A stretch of 8,862 nt of DNA, from positions 1-8,862 of the forward strand of contig URUZ01000235.1 in the NCBI GenBank assembly GCA_900551225.1. The letters run 5' to 3'. Below the pieces are notes generated by a model that was not told where the DNA came from, did no database searches, and worked only from the letters and a program-made list of their open reading frames with translations. The translations under genes and the position numbers were made by a program. Shown one piece after another: positions 1-6,990 of this stretch (within the stretch, counting starts at the first letter, position 1; each line of letters starts with the position of its first letter). Source of the DNA: an uncultured Clostridium sp. GTDB taxonomy: Bacteria > Bacillota > Clostridia > Lachnospirales > Lachnospiraceae.

Positions 1-16
1 ATTTTATATGGTATTT

Positions 17-988
17 TTATTTTACAGCCTTGGAAACAGAGCTGGACAAGTCGCTTTTGTTCTCGTCCCGCAGCTGCGCCCTGTACAGCTCATACCACTC
101 TTCCCTGCTCAGCTCCACGTCTACGCCTGTGCAGATGTCCTTCAGGCGCTGCCAGTTGGTGGTGCCGATCAGGGGCTGGATTTTGGCCGGGTGGCGCAGA
201 ATCCAGGCGATTGCAATGGCTGATTTAGATACCTCTTTCTCCTCTGCCAGGCGTCCGGCCACTTCATTTAAATCCGGGTAATTTTCATTTTCCATAAATG
301 GTCCGCCGTAAAACCCGAACTGGAAGGGGCTCCAGGCCTGAATGGTCATGCTGTGAATCCGGCTGTAGGTGAGCACATCCCCGTTGGTATCCGCCAGGGC
401 GTGGGGCTGCATGCGCACGGGCTGGGACGCGTCCACCAGATCCGGGTGGGCCACGGAGAATTGCAGCTGGTTGATTAGCAGCGGCTGCCGCACACAGGTT
501 TTCAGCAGTTCAATCTGCAGGGGCTTGTGGTTGGAGACGCCGAAATGCCGGACCTTGCCCGAGGCGTGAAGGTAATCAAAGGCCTCTGCCACTTCCTCCG
601 GCTCCACCAGGGTATCGGGGTGGTGAAGCAGGAATACGTCCAGATAGTCGGTGCCCAGCCGCTTCAGGCTTGCCTCCGCGGACCGGATGATGTGTTCCCT
701 GGACTGGTCATTATAGAGGGTCTGCACCTGGTCGCGGATCAGGGTGCATTTAGACTGGATCTGGATGCGCTCCCGCTCCGAAGGTGTCTTCAGATCCAGG
801 ATCTTCCCGAAGATTTCTTCACTTTTTCCGAATCCATAGACGTCCGCATGGTCAAAAAAACGGATGCCCGATTCCAGCGCCTGGAATACCACCTTTTGCG
901 CGTCCTCAAAGGGAACCCGGCAGATGCGCATACAGCCCAAAGCAACCGCCGAGGAATCCATCATACCGCCAATCGCAATCTGTTTCAT
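17..988 (-). CDS. Aldo/keto reductase, YdhF-like
   Basis: A 323-residue NAD(P)(H)-dependent oxidoreductase of the aldo/keto reductase superfamily, expected to be a cytosolic (beta/alpha)8 barrel that interconverts a carbonyl and an alcohol. The catalytic tetrad is visible: Asp46 and Tyr51 in FFDHADVYG, Lys80 in QSKC, and His122 in LLHHPD. The stretch REHIIRSAEASLKRLGTDYL followed by SGKVRHFGVSN (about 144-153) resembles E. coli YdhF, and IGTTNWQRL near 274-282 fits the C-terminal cofactor-binding segment. Length is normal for the family. The start ATG overlaps the livF stop by four bases (ATGA) and has an AGGAG five bases upstream, so translation is probably coupled to the transporter. This ties the enzyme to the operon: it may act on the imported compound, for example a polyol/ketose or aldose/polyol conversion. 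The substrate cannot be read from sequence. The TAA stop lies 16 bases from the window edge, so no terminator can be judged. Confidence 0.93.
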   Translation of the reverse strand: MKQIAIGGMMDSSAVALGCMRICRVPFEDAQKVVFQALESGIRFFDHADVYGFGKSEEIFGKILDLKTPSERERIQIQSKCTLIRDQVQTLYNDQSREHIIRSAEASLKRLGTDYLDVFLLHHPDTLVEPEEVAEAFDYLHASGKVRHFGVSNHKPLQIELLKTCVRQPLLINQLQFSVAHPDLVDASQPVRMQPHALADTNGDVLTYSRIHSMTIQAWSPFQFGFYGGPFMENENYPDLNEVAGRLAEEKEVSKSAIAIAWILRHPAKIQPLIGTTNWQRLKDICTGVDVELSREEWYELYRAQLRDENKSDLSSSVSKAVK

Positions 989-1713
989 AAATGCTCCTTT
1001 CCGCCATTGCCCAGATAGGCCTTGCGCACTTCTTCATTGCCCAGCAGAACGCCGGAGGGCCCATGAAGCTTGATTGTCCCTGTTTCCAGCACATATCCGT
1101 AATCAGCCACCTTTAAGGCCATGTTCGCATTCTGTTCTATGAGCAGAATGGTGACGCCCTGCCGGTTGATGTCGCGGATCAGGCCGAAGATCATCTTCAC
1201 CAGGTTGGGCGCCAGGCCCAGGGAAGGCTCATCCAGCAGCAGAAGCTTAGGATTGCTCATCATGGACCGGCCGATTGCCAGCATCTGCTGCTCTCCTCCG
1301 GACAATGTACCCGCCTGCTGTTTTATGCGTTCCTTCAGCCGGGGAAACAGCTGGTAAACCCGCTCGTACCCATCGCTGATCCGCTTCTTCTGGGTCCGGA
1401 TGGGAAATGCGCCCAGCCTTAAATTCTCTTCCACGGTCAGGGCGGGGAATACCTCACGGCCCTCGGGCGAGAGGCTGACGCCCCGCTGGACGATTTTGTG
1501 GGGCCGCATGTTGGCAATATTCTCGCCGTTCAGCTCTATGACTGAGCCTTCCGCGACCCGCAGAATCCCGGTGGCGGACAGGACCGTGGTGCTCTTGCCC
1601 GCGCCGTTTGAACCGACCAGGGTTACGATCTTCCCCTCAGGCACATCCAGGTCAATCCCCTTTAACGCGTGGATCGCGCCATAATATGTATTCAAATTCC
1701 GTATTTTAAGCAT
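985..1713 (-). CDS. livF: HAAT-type ABC transporter ATPase, LivF-like
   Basis: The second ATP-binding subunit of the importer, 242 residues, acting on the inner membrane face as partner of LivG. Walker A is GSNGAGKS (34-41), the signature LSGGEQQ is at 137-143, and Walker B LLLLDEP (157-163) includes Asp161. The post-Q-loop segment PEGREVFP (83-90) and the switch position LLIEQN, with Gln194 in place of His, are typical of LivF rather than LivG. The reading frame stays open upstream to 1794, but the start at 1713 is preferred. MLKIRNLNTYYG is the usual LivF N-terminus, and a strong GGAGGAGGAGG lies six bases upstream of this ATG. It overlaps the end of livG by eight bases and its TGA overlaps the start of the aldo/keto reductase. 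The name reflects family only; the transported substrate may not be an amino acid. Confidence 0.95.
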   Translation of the reverse strand: MLKIRNLNTYYGAIHALKGIDLDVPEGKIVTLVGSNGAGKSTTVLSATGILRVAEGSVIELNGENIANMRPHKIVQRGVSLSPEGREVFPALTVEENLRLGAFPIRTQKKRISDGYERVYQLFPRLKERIKQQAGTLSGGEQQMLAIGRSMMSNPKLLLLDEPSLGLAPNLVKMIFGLIRDINRQGVTILLIEQNANMALKVADYGYVLETGTIKLHGPSGVLLGNEEVRKAYLGNGGKEHL

Positions 1714-2482
1714 CGTCGTCCTCCTCCTCCTGGCCAAGGTAGGCTTCGATGACCTTGGGATTGGCTGCAATCTCCTGGGGCAGGCCGGATGCAATCAGCT
1801 TGCCGTAGTCCAGCACATAAATCCGGTCGGAAATATTCATGACCACGCTCATGTCGTGTTCAATCATCAGTATGGTATATCCCTTGTCACGCAGCTCTTT
1901 GATGAAATCCAGCAGCTCCTCCGACTCCTGGGGATTCATGCCCGCCGCCGGCTCATCCAGCAGCAGCACCGTGGTATCCGTCGCTATGGCCCGCGCGATC
2001 TCCAGCCGCCTCTGCAGGCCGTAAGGAAGGTTCTGGGCATAGTCATCGGCGTATTCCGCAAGGCCGATGGACTGGAGAATATCCATGGCTTTCTGGGTGC
2101 TCTCCCTTTCAACCCGGCGGTATCTGGGCGTTTTAAACACCAGATCGTAAAATTGATATTTTATATTGATGCTCTCCCCCACCAGGACATTTTCAATGAC
2201 GCGCATCTCCTTGAACAGCCTGATATTCTGAAAGGTGCGCGCGATGCCTGCCTTTACAATTGTCTGCGGCTTATGGTTCTGGATTGGCTTTCCATTAAAA
2301 ATGATTTCCCCCGACGTCACCTGGTAAACACCGGTGAGCAGGTTGAACAAGGTGGTTTTGCCCGCACCGTTAGGCCCGATGATGCTGATAATCTCCCCTT
2401 TTTCCACATGCAGGGAAACGTCATTCACCGCAACTAGGCCCTTAAACATCTTGGTCACATTTTTCATTTCAAGTAGACTCAT
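1706..2482 (-). CDS. livG: HAAT-type ABC transporter ATPase, LivG-like
   Basis: The first ATP-binding subunit of the importer, 258 residues. Motifs in order: Walker A GPNGAGKT (36-43), Q-loop Gln85 in ARTFQNIRLF, signature region LPYGLQRRLEIARA (152-165), Walker B VLLLDEP (172-178) and H-loop His209 in MIEHDM. The ARTFQNIRLF and YGLQRRLEIARA forms, and the AYLG near the end, are characteristic of the LivG branch. The start ATG overlaps the livM stop as ATGA. The C-terminus is a run of acidic residues (EEEDDDA) whose codons double as the Shine-Dalgarno of livF. The gene appears intact and of normal length. It powers uptake together with LivF and the LivH/LivM permeases. Confidence 0.95.
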   Translation of the reverse strand: MSLLEMKNVTKMFKGLVAVNDVSLHVEKGEIISIIGPNGAGKTTLFNLLTGVYQVTSGEIIFNGKPIQNHKPQTIVKAGIARTFQNIRLFKEMRVIENVLVGESINIKYQFYDLVFKTPRYRRVERESTQKAMDILQSIGLAEYADDYAQNLPYGLQRRLEIARAIATDTTVLLLDEPAAGMNPQESEELLDFIKELRDKGYTILMIEHDMSVVMNISDRIYVLDYGKLIASGLPQEIAANPKVIEAYLGQEEEDDDA

Positions 2483-3480
2483 ACCGTGTCACCACCTGGA
2501 TTAGACTTGTGTTTGAAGGTTACTCCTTTTGGGAAAATGTAAGGCCGGTCGGATAAATCCCCCAGGATGCCCTGGGACCTGAACCGCATCATGACGAGCA
2601 GGATCAGTCCATACACCACGAACCGGTACAGCGCGAAGGAACGCAGCACTTCGGGAAAGGAAACCAGCAGGATTGCTCCCAGGATCTGGCCCTTGATACT
2701 GCCCATACCGCCGAGAATGCAGATGCAGATAATCAGCATGGACGTGTCAAAGTTAAATGTATTGGGATCGATATACCGGTTCATCGCGGCAAATGTCGCG
2801 CCCGCCAATCCCGCCAGTCCCCCCGCTATGGCAAAGGCCGCGGCTTTGTACCGCTCCACGCTGACTCCCATCAGCACGGTTGCCAGCTCATCGTTTTTGA
2901 TTGCCCGCAAGGCCCCGCAGAACGCAATGGAGAGGATCACAAGGGCCAGCACCAGCAGATAAAGCCCGCCGTTGGCGGTTGTCAGCTCATGTCCCAGGAA
3001 CCTGGGGCGGGGAATCTGCTGGATGCCGAAGGCTCCGTTGGTCACATCCTCCCAGCTTAACAGGATCATCCGGACCACCTCAGCAAAGCCCATGGTGGTG
3101 ATGGCCAGGTAGGAGCCGGAGAGCCTCATGGTGGTCATACCCAGCAGCAGCCCCAAGACCACGGATACGGCGATGCCAAAGATTGCCGAGACAAAGAAGT
3201 TCATGCCGAACCTGGTCCCCATGATGGCCGATGCGTAGGCTCCGATGGAGTAAAATGCAGCATGGCCCATGGACAGCATGCCTGTCAGCCCCAGGATAAT
3301 GTTCAGGCTCAGCGCCAGTATAGTATAGAGCCCAATCATAATCAGCACCCGGTATACATATTGGTTTACATTCAGGAAATAGAGGGCCGCCAGCATGACG
3401 GCAATGGCAATATGAACCGGCTTATCGTATTTCCAATAATACTCTTTTATATTGCGGAATAACTTTTTCGTGGTATCCAT
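2479..3480 (-). CDS. livM: HAAT-type ABC transporter permease, LivM-like
   Basis: The second membrane subunit, 333 residues, with a polar N-terminal tail (about 1-23) and then many hydrophobic helices. LivM hallmarks are LSLNIILGLTGMLSMGHAAF (about 58-77) followed by YSIGAYASAI, and ILGGMGSIKGQILGA near the C-terminal third, which corresponds to the cytoplasmic coupling region that contacts the ATPases. The C-terminal tail is short and polar. The start lies one base after the livH stop, with a weak GGTGAAAG-type ribosome site inside the end of livH, and its TGA overlaps livG as ATGA. This spacing argues for coupled expression of the permeases and ATPases in fixed ratio. The substrate is unknown; LivM homologues serve amino acids, urea, amides and other small polar compounds. 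Confidence 0.95.
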   Translation of the reverse strand: MDTTKKLFRNIKEYYWKYDKPVHIAIAVMLAALYFLNVNQYVYRVLIMIGLYTILALSLNIILGLTGMLSMGHAAFYSIGAYASAIMGTRFGMNFFVSAIFGIAVSVVLGLLLGMTTMRLSGSYLAITTMGFAEVVRMILLSWEDVTNGAFGIQQIPRPRFLGHELTTANGGLYLLVLALVILSIAFCGALRAIKNDELATVLMGVSVERYKAAAFAIAGGLAGLAGATFAAMNRYIDPNTFNFDTSMLIICICILGGMGSIKGQILGAILLVSFPEVLRSFALYRFVVYGLILLVMMRFRSQGILGDLSDRPYIFPKGVTFKHKSNPGGDTV

Positions 3481-3481
3481 T

Positions 3482-4357
3482 CTATACTTTCACCGTCGCT
3501 TTCTTGCCAAAGACCCCGTTGGGCCGGATAATTAAAACCAGGAACAGGATAATAAAGGCAGTGGCATCACGGTAGGCGCCTCCAAGGTAGGTAACGGCCA
3601 GGGCTTCCGCAACGCCCACCACCAGACCTCCCACAACAGCTCCGTGGAGCACGCCGATCCCTCCTAACACAGCTGCGGAGAAGGCCTTCAGCGCAATCTG
3701 GACTCCCATTGTGGGATAGACGGTATTGTAATAGCCCGCCACCAGATACGCCGCAAGGGCTGCCGAGACACCGGACAGGGCAAAGGTGAAGGTTATGACA
3801 TTGCGCACATTGACCCCTACCAGCTGTGCCGCGCGGGGATTTTGTTCTGTGCCACGCATGGAAAGGCCCATGCTTGTCCGGTAGATCAACAAGGTGAATA
3901 CGGACAGCATTCCAAGAGAGACAAGGGCGATTACCACCTGTGTGGAATTGAGCCGGATACCGGCAACATTCCACACCCCAAAATCGAATATTTTCGGAAA
4001 GGGCTTGCGCTCGCTTCCGAAGGCAATCATCAGGAGATTCTGTATAATGTAGGAAAAGCCCACAGTGCTGATCAGAGCCGCGATGCTGGGCGTGTTCTTC
4101 TCCCGCAGCGGAGCCAGGATAAACCGGTCAAAGCCGACATTTACAACCGCCGTCAGCACGCAGGACAGGATGAGCGCCGGTACAAGGCCCCATTCCAGCG
4201 TCACAAAAAGCAGCGCCACATGGGCTCCCAGGGCATATACGGCGCCGTGGGACATATTGACCAGGCGCAAAATACCGAACACCAGTGAATATCCCACAGC
4301 AATCAGTGCATATATCATGCCCAAAGACAATCCGTTAATAAGTTGCTGAAACAACAT
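3482..4357 (-). CDS. livH: HAAT-type ABC transporter permease, LivH-like
   Basis: The first membrane subunit, 291 residues from this start. The N-terminus MLFQQLINGLSLGMIYALIA runs straight into the first helix, as usual for LivH. The segment LVNMSHGAVYALGAH corresponds to the conserved 'NxxHG' region, and AVLGGIGVLHGAVVGG is the cytoplasmic coupling loop before the last helices. The frame extends six codons further to a non-ATG start at 4375 (TTG). I prefer the ATG at 4357 because a GGGGG tract lies seven bases upstream and the resulting N-terminus matches the family. The gene follows the binding-protein gene after about 80 bases holding a strong hairpin, and ends one base before livM. It probably forms the heterodimeric membrane channel with LivM. 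Confidence 0.93.
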   Translation of the reverse strand: MLFQQLINGLSLGMIYALIAVGYSLVFGILRLVNMSHGAVYALGAHVALLFVTLEWGLVPALILSCVLTAVVNVGFDRFILAPLREKNTPSIAALISTVGFSYIIQNLLMIAFGSERKPFPKIFDFGVWNVAGIRLNSTQVVIALVSLGMLSVFTLLIYRTSMGLSMRGTEQNPRAAQLVGVNVRNVITFTFALSGVSAALAAYLVAGYYNTVYPTMGVQIALKAFSAAVLGGIGVLHGAVVGGLVVGVAEALAVTYLGGAYRDATAFIILFLVLIIRPNGVFGKKATVKV

Positions 4358-4395
4358 GTGCTTACCCCCAGTCAATTCATTGATATGGTTGTGAT

Positions 4396-4418
4396 GGCAT
4401 CCGGGAGTCCCGGATGCC
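4396..4418 (-). repeat. Perfect hairpin between binding-protein gene and livH
   Basis: A 10-bp perfect inverted repeat (GGCATCCGGG / CCCGGATGCC) with a 3-base loop, starting about 19 bases after the binding-protein stop codon. No U-tract follows on the transcribed (minus) strand, so it is not a classical intrinsic terminator. Hairpins at this place in binding-protein-dependent transporter operons often protect the upstream message from 3' exonuclease decay, giving more binding protein than permease. That role is inferred here. Confidence 0.75.
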
Positions 4419-4437
4419 GGCTATATGTGATTGGCTC

Positions 4438-5667
4438 CTACAGGGAAGCGGCGAACTCATCCCAGGGCAGAATCTTCATATCGGATAATTCCACGAATTT
4501 CCCGTCCTTCACCTCAAATACCAGCAGATTTTTCTGGGCGTCTCCAATTTCATCAAAGGTGATGTGGCCGGTGATTGCGGCGTAATCTGTCTTGTACAGC
4601 GCGTCCTTGATGGCTGTCCGGTCCGCGCTGCCTGCGCGCTCGATGGCCTGGGCGATCATGTTCACATTCTCATAGGTCTGCACTGCCATGTTGTCCGGGT
4701 CATGGCCTGTTTTCTCATTGAACTGCTTCACGAACTTCTGAGCGGCGGGATCTGGGTTTTCCGGGTTGAAGCCTGCGCACATGCGGACGCCTTCCACCGA
4801 GCTTCCGCCCAGGTTGATCAGTTCTGTGGAATATGCGGAACCCACGGAGAACATCTTGATATCGGGGTTTAAGGTGCGGTACTGGTTGGCAAAGGGAGCA
4901 AAGGTGGCATACATGGTCAGCACGAATACTGTGTCGCAGTCCGCGTCAATGAACTTGGTGATGTTGGCGGAGAAGTCCTCTGTTCCGTCCATGACTTCCT
5001 CCTGCAGCACGATCTCAAAGTTCACCTTGTCCTTAACCTGGGCATAGGCGGTCTCCATGGCGCTCAATGCGCCCTGTCCCCAGTCATTCTTCAAAACCAG
5101 GACGCCTACGCGTTTGCTGCCGCTGTTCTGGCAGATCTGCAGTACAGTCTCAACCTCCTGGGAGATCAAAACGTTATTGCGGAAAATGTAATCGCCCATG
5201 CCGGAATAGTCCGGATGTGAGGCTGAGGCGGACAACAGGGGAATACCTGCATCCAGGTAGGTATTTGCAGCCGTCATGGCCACGCCTGAGGAAAAGTGTC
5301 CCAGAACGGCGGCAATGGAATCATCGGATGCGATCATCTCCGCAATGGCGCCTACTTCCTCCTGGCTGTTTTTATCATCGAACTGTACCAGCTCCAGGGG
5401 TGAACCGCCCAGAAGTCCGCCATTGCTGTTGATCTCGTCGGCAGCGATCTCACAGGCAGCGTAGAAATTCTGGCCATACTCTGCATAATCGCCTGTCATG
5501 GGGCCGGAAAATGCGATTTTGATGGGAGCGGCCTCCGAAGCTGCGGTGCTGCCGCTGGGGGCTGCTGTGGTTTTGCCGCTGTCACCGGCCGGGGCACTGC
5601 CGCCGCAGGCGCCCAGTGTGGTGGCGAGCATCAGGATCGATAAGGCAACGCTTAATTTTTTTCTCAT
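4438..5667 (-). CDS. HAAT-type ABC transporter substrate-binding lipoprotein
   Basis: Type I periplasmic-binding-fold protein of 409 residues, expected to be lipid-anchored outside the membrane and to deliver ligand to LivH/LivM. The N-terminus MRKKLSVALSILMLATTLGAC is a lipoprotein signal with lipobox LGAC and Cys21 as the lipidated residue. A Ser/Ala/Gly/Thr-rich linker (about 22-47) follows, then the domain beginning IKIAFSGPMTGDYAEYG. Further family marks are VLGHFSSGVAMTAAN (121-135), IPLLSASASHPDYS (142-155), KNDWGQGA (193-200) and DFSANITKF (231-239). Compared by eye with E. coli LivJ, the carboxylate-binding Ser/Thr positions are kept as Ser (near 125-126 and 148-150) and Tyr253 is kept. 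The acidic residue that holds the amino group (LivJ Glu226) seems to be Gly276 in SVGSAYS. The start has GGAGG eight bases upstream. The gene lies 40 bases after the TIM-like gene with no terminator between. Ligand unknown; possibly not an amino acid. Confidence 0.93.
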   Translation of the reverse strand: MRKKLSVALSILMLATTLGACGGSAPAGDSGKTTAAPSGSTAASEAAPIKIAFSGPMTGDYAEYGQNFYAACEIAADEINSNGGLLGGSPLELVQFDDKNSQEEVGAIAEMIASDDSIAAVLGHFSSGVAMTAANTYLDAGIPLLSASASHPDYSGMGDYIFRNNVLISQEVETVLQICQNSGSKRVGVLVLKNDWGQGALSAMETAYAQVKDKVNFEIVLQEEVMDGTEDFSANITKFIDADCDTVFVLTMYATFAPFANQYRTLNPDIKMFSVGSAYSTELINLGGSSVEGVRMCAGFNPENPDPAAQKFVKQFNEKTGHDPDNMAVQTYENVNMIAQAIERAGSADRTAIKDALYKTDYAAITGHITFDEIGDAQKNLLVFEVKDGKFVELSDMKILPWDEFAASL

Positions 5668-5707
5668 TCTTTTTTCCTCCGTATTTTATGTTTGGGCAGT
5701 TATGGCT

Positions 5708-6499
5708 TCATTGGCCATTGCCAGTTACTTTGTTGATCACATCGTGGATGATCTCGCTGAAACTTTCAGCGTCCCAGGAGCTCATGCCGATAAAAAGGCC
5801 GTCGATGTCGGGCGCCTGGATCAGCTCCCGCGCATTGGTATGATTGACGCTTCCGCCGTAAAGGATGGGGATGCCGCCTCCTGCTCTCCTGCCGTAAAGC
5901 TCTTCCAGGGTCTCGCGGATGACCGCGTGCTTCTCGCAGGCATAACCCGCGCCGGCCGGCGTGCCGCCAACCCCTATGGCCCAGACCGGTTCATAGGCGA
6001 TCCAGATATGTTCCGCCTGCTCAGGCGTTGTGTTCCACAGGCCCACCTTCAGCTGGGTCCTCAGCACCTCATTTTCAATCCCAAACCCCTTCTGCCCTGC
6101 CGTTTCCCCCACGCACAGCAGGGGGATAAACTTGTGGCGCAGCGCGGCCAGAACCTTTTTATTCTCAACTTCATCATCTTCACTGAAAATGTGCCGGCGC
6201 TCGCTGTGGCCGATACAGATCACCCGCACCCCGGCTTCCGCCAGCATGAGGGGGGACACTTCTCCCGTGAACTGGCCTTCGTCCTCCCAGTTCATATTCT
6301 GGGCGCCAAGGGTGATAGAGGAAGGCCGTACCGCCTTTGATGCGGCATCCAGCGTTGTAAAGGATGGAATCACAAACAGTTCCAGCAATTCCCGGTCAAT
6401 ATCCTGGGTAAGGCGGCCTAATTCCTCTATAAACGCAACGGTCTGGCGGATGGTCTTGTGCATCTTGGTATTGGTGCCTATATACAGTTTACTTTGCAT
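5708..6499 (-). CDS. Divergent TIM-family isomerase, possible L-erythrulose-1-phosphate isomerase
   Basis: A (beta/alpha)8 protein of 263 residues in the triose-phosphate isomerase family. The catalytic set is intact: Asn10 and Lys12 in GTNTKMHKT, His98 in CIGHSERR, Glu170 in AYEPVWAIG, and YGGS near 214-217. Features unlike glycolytic TIM are the GTNTKM N-terminal motif in place of GNWKM, loop 6 continuing as IGVGGTPA with Gly179 where TIM has Lys, and GLFIGMSSW (234-242) in place of the phosphate-binding GxLVGGASL. From memory, such changes fit the EryH/LerI group that isomerises L-erythrulose 1-phosphate to D-erythrulose 4-phosphate. The neighbouring kinase and RpiB-like genes agree. A second TIM for glyceraldehyde/dihydroxyacetone phosphate is the alternative. 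The start at 6499 has AGAAG nine bases upstream; an in-frame ATG at 6508 adds three residues. The gene begins 29 bases after the rpiB stop (20 with the upstream start). Confidence 0.9.
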   Translation of the reverse strand: MQSKLYIGTNTKMHKTIRQTVAFIEELGRLTQDIDRELLELFVIPSFTTLDAASKAVRPSSITLGAQNMNWEDEGQFTGEVSPLMLAEAGVRVICIGHSERRHIFSEDDEVENKKVLAALRHKFIPLLCVGETAGQKGFGIENEVLRTQLKVGLWNTTPEQAEHIWIAYEPVWAIGVGGTPAGAGYACEKHAVIRETLEELYGRRAGGGIPILYGGSVNHTNARELIQAPDIDGLFIGMSSWDAESFSEIIHDVINKVTGNGQ

Positions 6500-6528
6500 A
6501 GGGGGCATCTTCTTTCTAAATGGATTCT

Positions 6529-6990
6529 TTAACGAAAATTGACTGTTTCTAAATATGTAATCTTCTCTATCTTGGGAGTGGATGGGCCGTCAATGTATTC
6601 CAGCGCCAGCCATTCCTTTAATATGGTCTTAGCAAGCTCAATCCCAATGACGCGGGCCCCAAAACAGATCACATTGCCGTTGTTGCTGAGGATGGAGCGC
6701 TGGGCGGAGAAGATATCGTGACCCACGGCCGCCCGGATTCCTTTAAATTTATTGGCTGTCATGCACATGCCGATCCCTGTGCCGCAGATCAGCACTCCGC
6801 GTTTTGTGTAACCGCTCTCAATGATCTGATCACACACCGCCTTGGCGGTCATTGCGTAGGCCAGCTGATCCGTCTCGCTTGCTACCCCCATGTCCTCCAC
6901 GTGGATGCCCATCTCCTCCATGGTCTGTTTCAGAATATTTTTCATAGGCACCGCGGCATTGTCGCAGCCTATGACAACTGAATCTGTCAT
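6529..6990 (-). CDS. rpiB: RpiB/LacAB-family sugar-phosphate isomerase, possible D-erythrulose-4-phosphate isomerase
   Basis: A 153-residue cytosolic aldose-ketose isomerase of the RpiB fold. Asp10 in VIGCDNAA and the catalytic Cys69 in LICGTGIGM are present, as is the ANKFKGIRAAV segment (79-89) and the FGARVIGIELAK stretch (110-121). Several residues that bind substrate in E. coli RpiB appear replaced by eye: His10 by Asn11, His99 by Ser102, and the phosphate-binding Arg133 and Arg137 by Pro136 and Lys140 in DGPSTPKIEKI. This suggests a substrate other than ribose 5-phosphate. In context, D-erythrulose 4-phosphate to D-erythrose 4-phosphate, as for EryI/DerI, is the best inference, so the symbol denotes family only. 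The ATG overlaps the dhaL stop (ATGA) and has a GGGAGGAG six bases upstream. Confidence 0.92.
   Translation of the reverse strand: MTDSVVIGCDNAAVPMKNILKQTMEEMGIHVEDMGVASETDQLAYAMTAKAVCDQIIESGYTKRGVLICGTGIGMCMTANKFKGIRAAVGHDIFSAQRSILSNNGNVICFGARVIGIELAKTILKEWLALEYIDGPSTPKIEKITYLETVNFR

Noticed and set aside
527..1018. 163-codon open frame on the plus strand
   Set aside because: Antisense to the aldo/keto reductase, whose catalytic residues and family motifs are all intact; no family resemblance of its own.
985..5667. A plain branched-chain amino-acid importer unrelated to the neighbouring enzymes
   Set aside because: Not excluded, but the lack of a terminator or promoter before it, the coupled reductase after it and the apparent loss of the amino-group-binding acid in the binding protein make a role in the same pathway more likely.
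5668..5707. Separate promoter for the transporter genes
   Set aside because: The 40-base gap has a TAAAAT-like hexamer but no credible -35 at the right distance, and no terminator precedes it, so read-through from dhaK is simpler.
5498..6340. 280-codon open frame on the plus strand
   Set aside because: It lies antisense across the binding-protein start and the TIM-like gene, shows no recognisable domain, and is explained by the base composition of the intact minus-strand genes.
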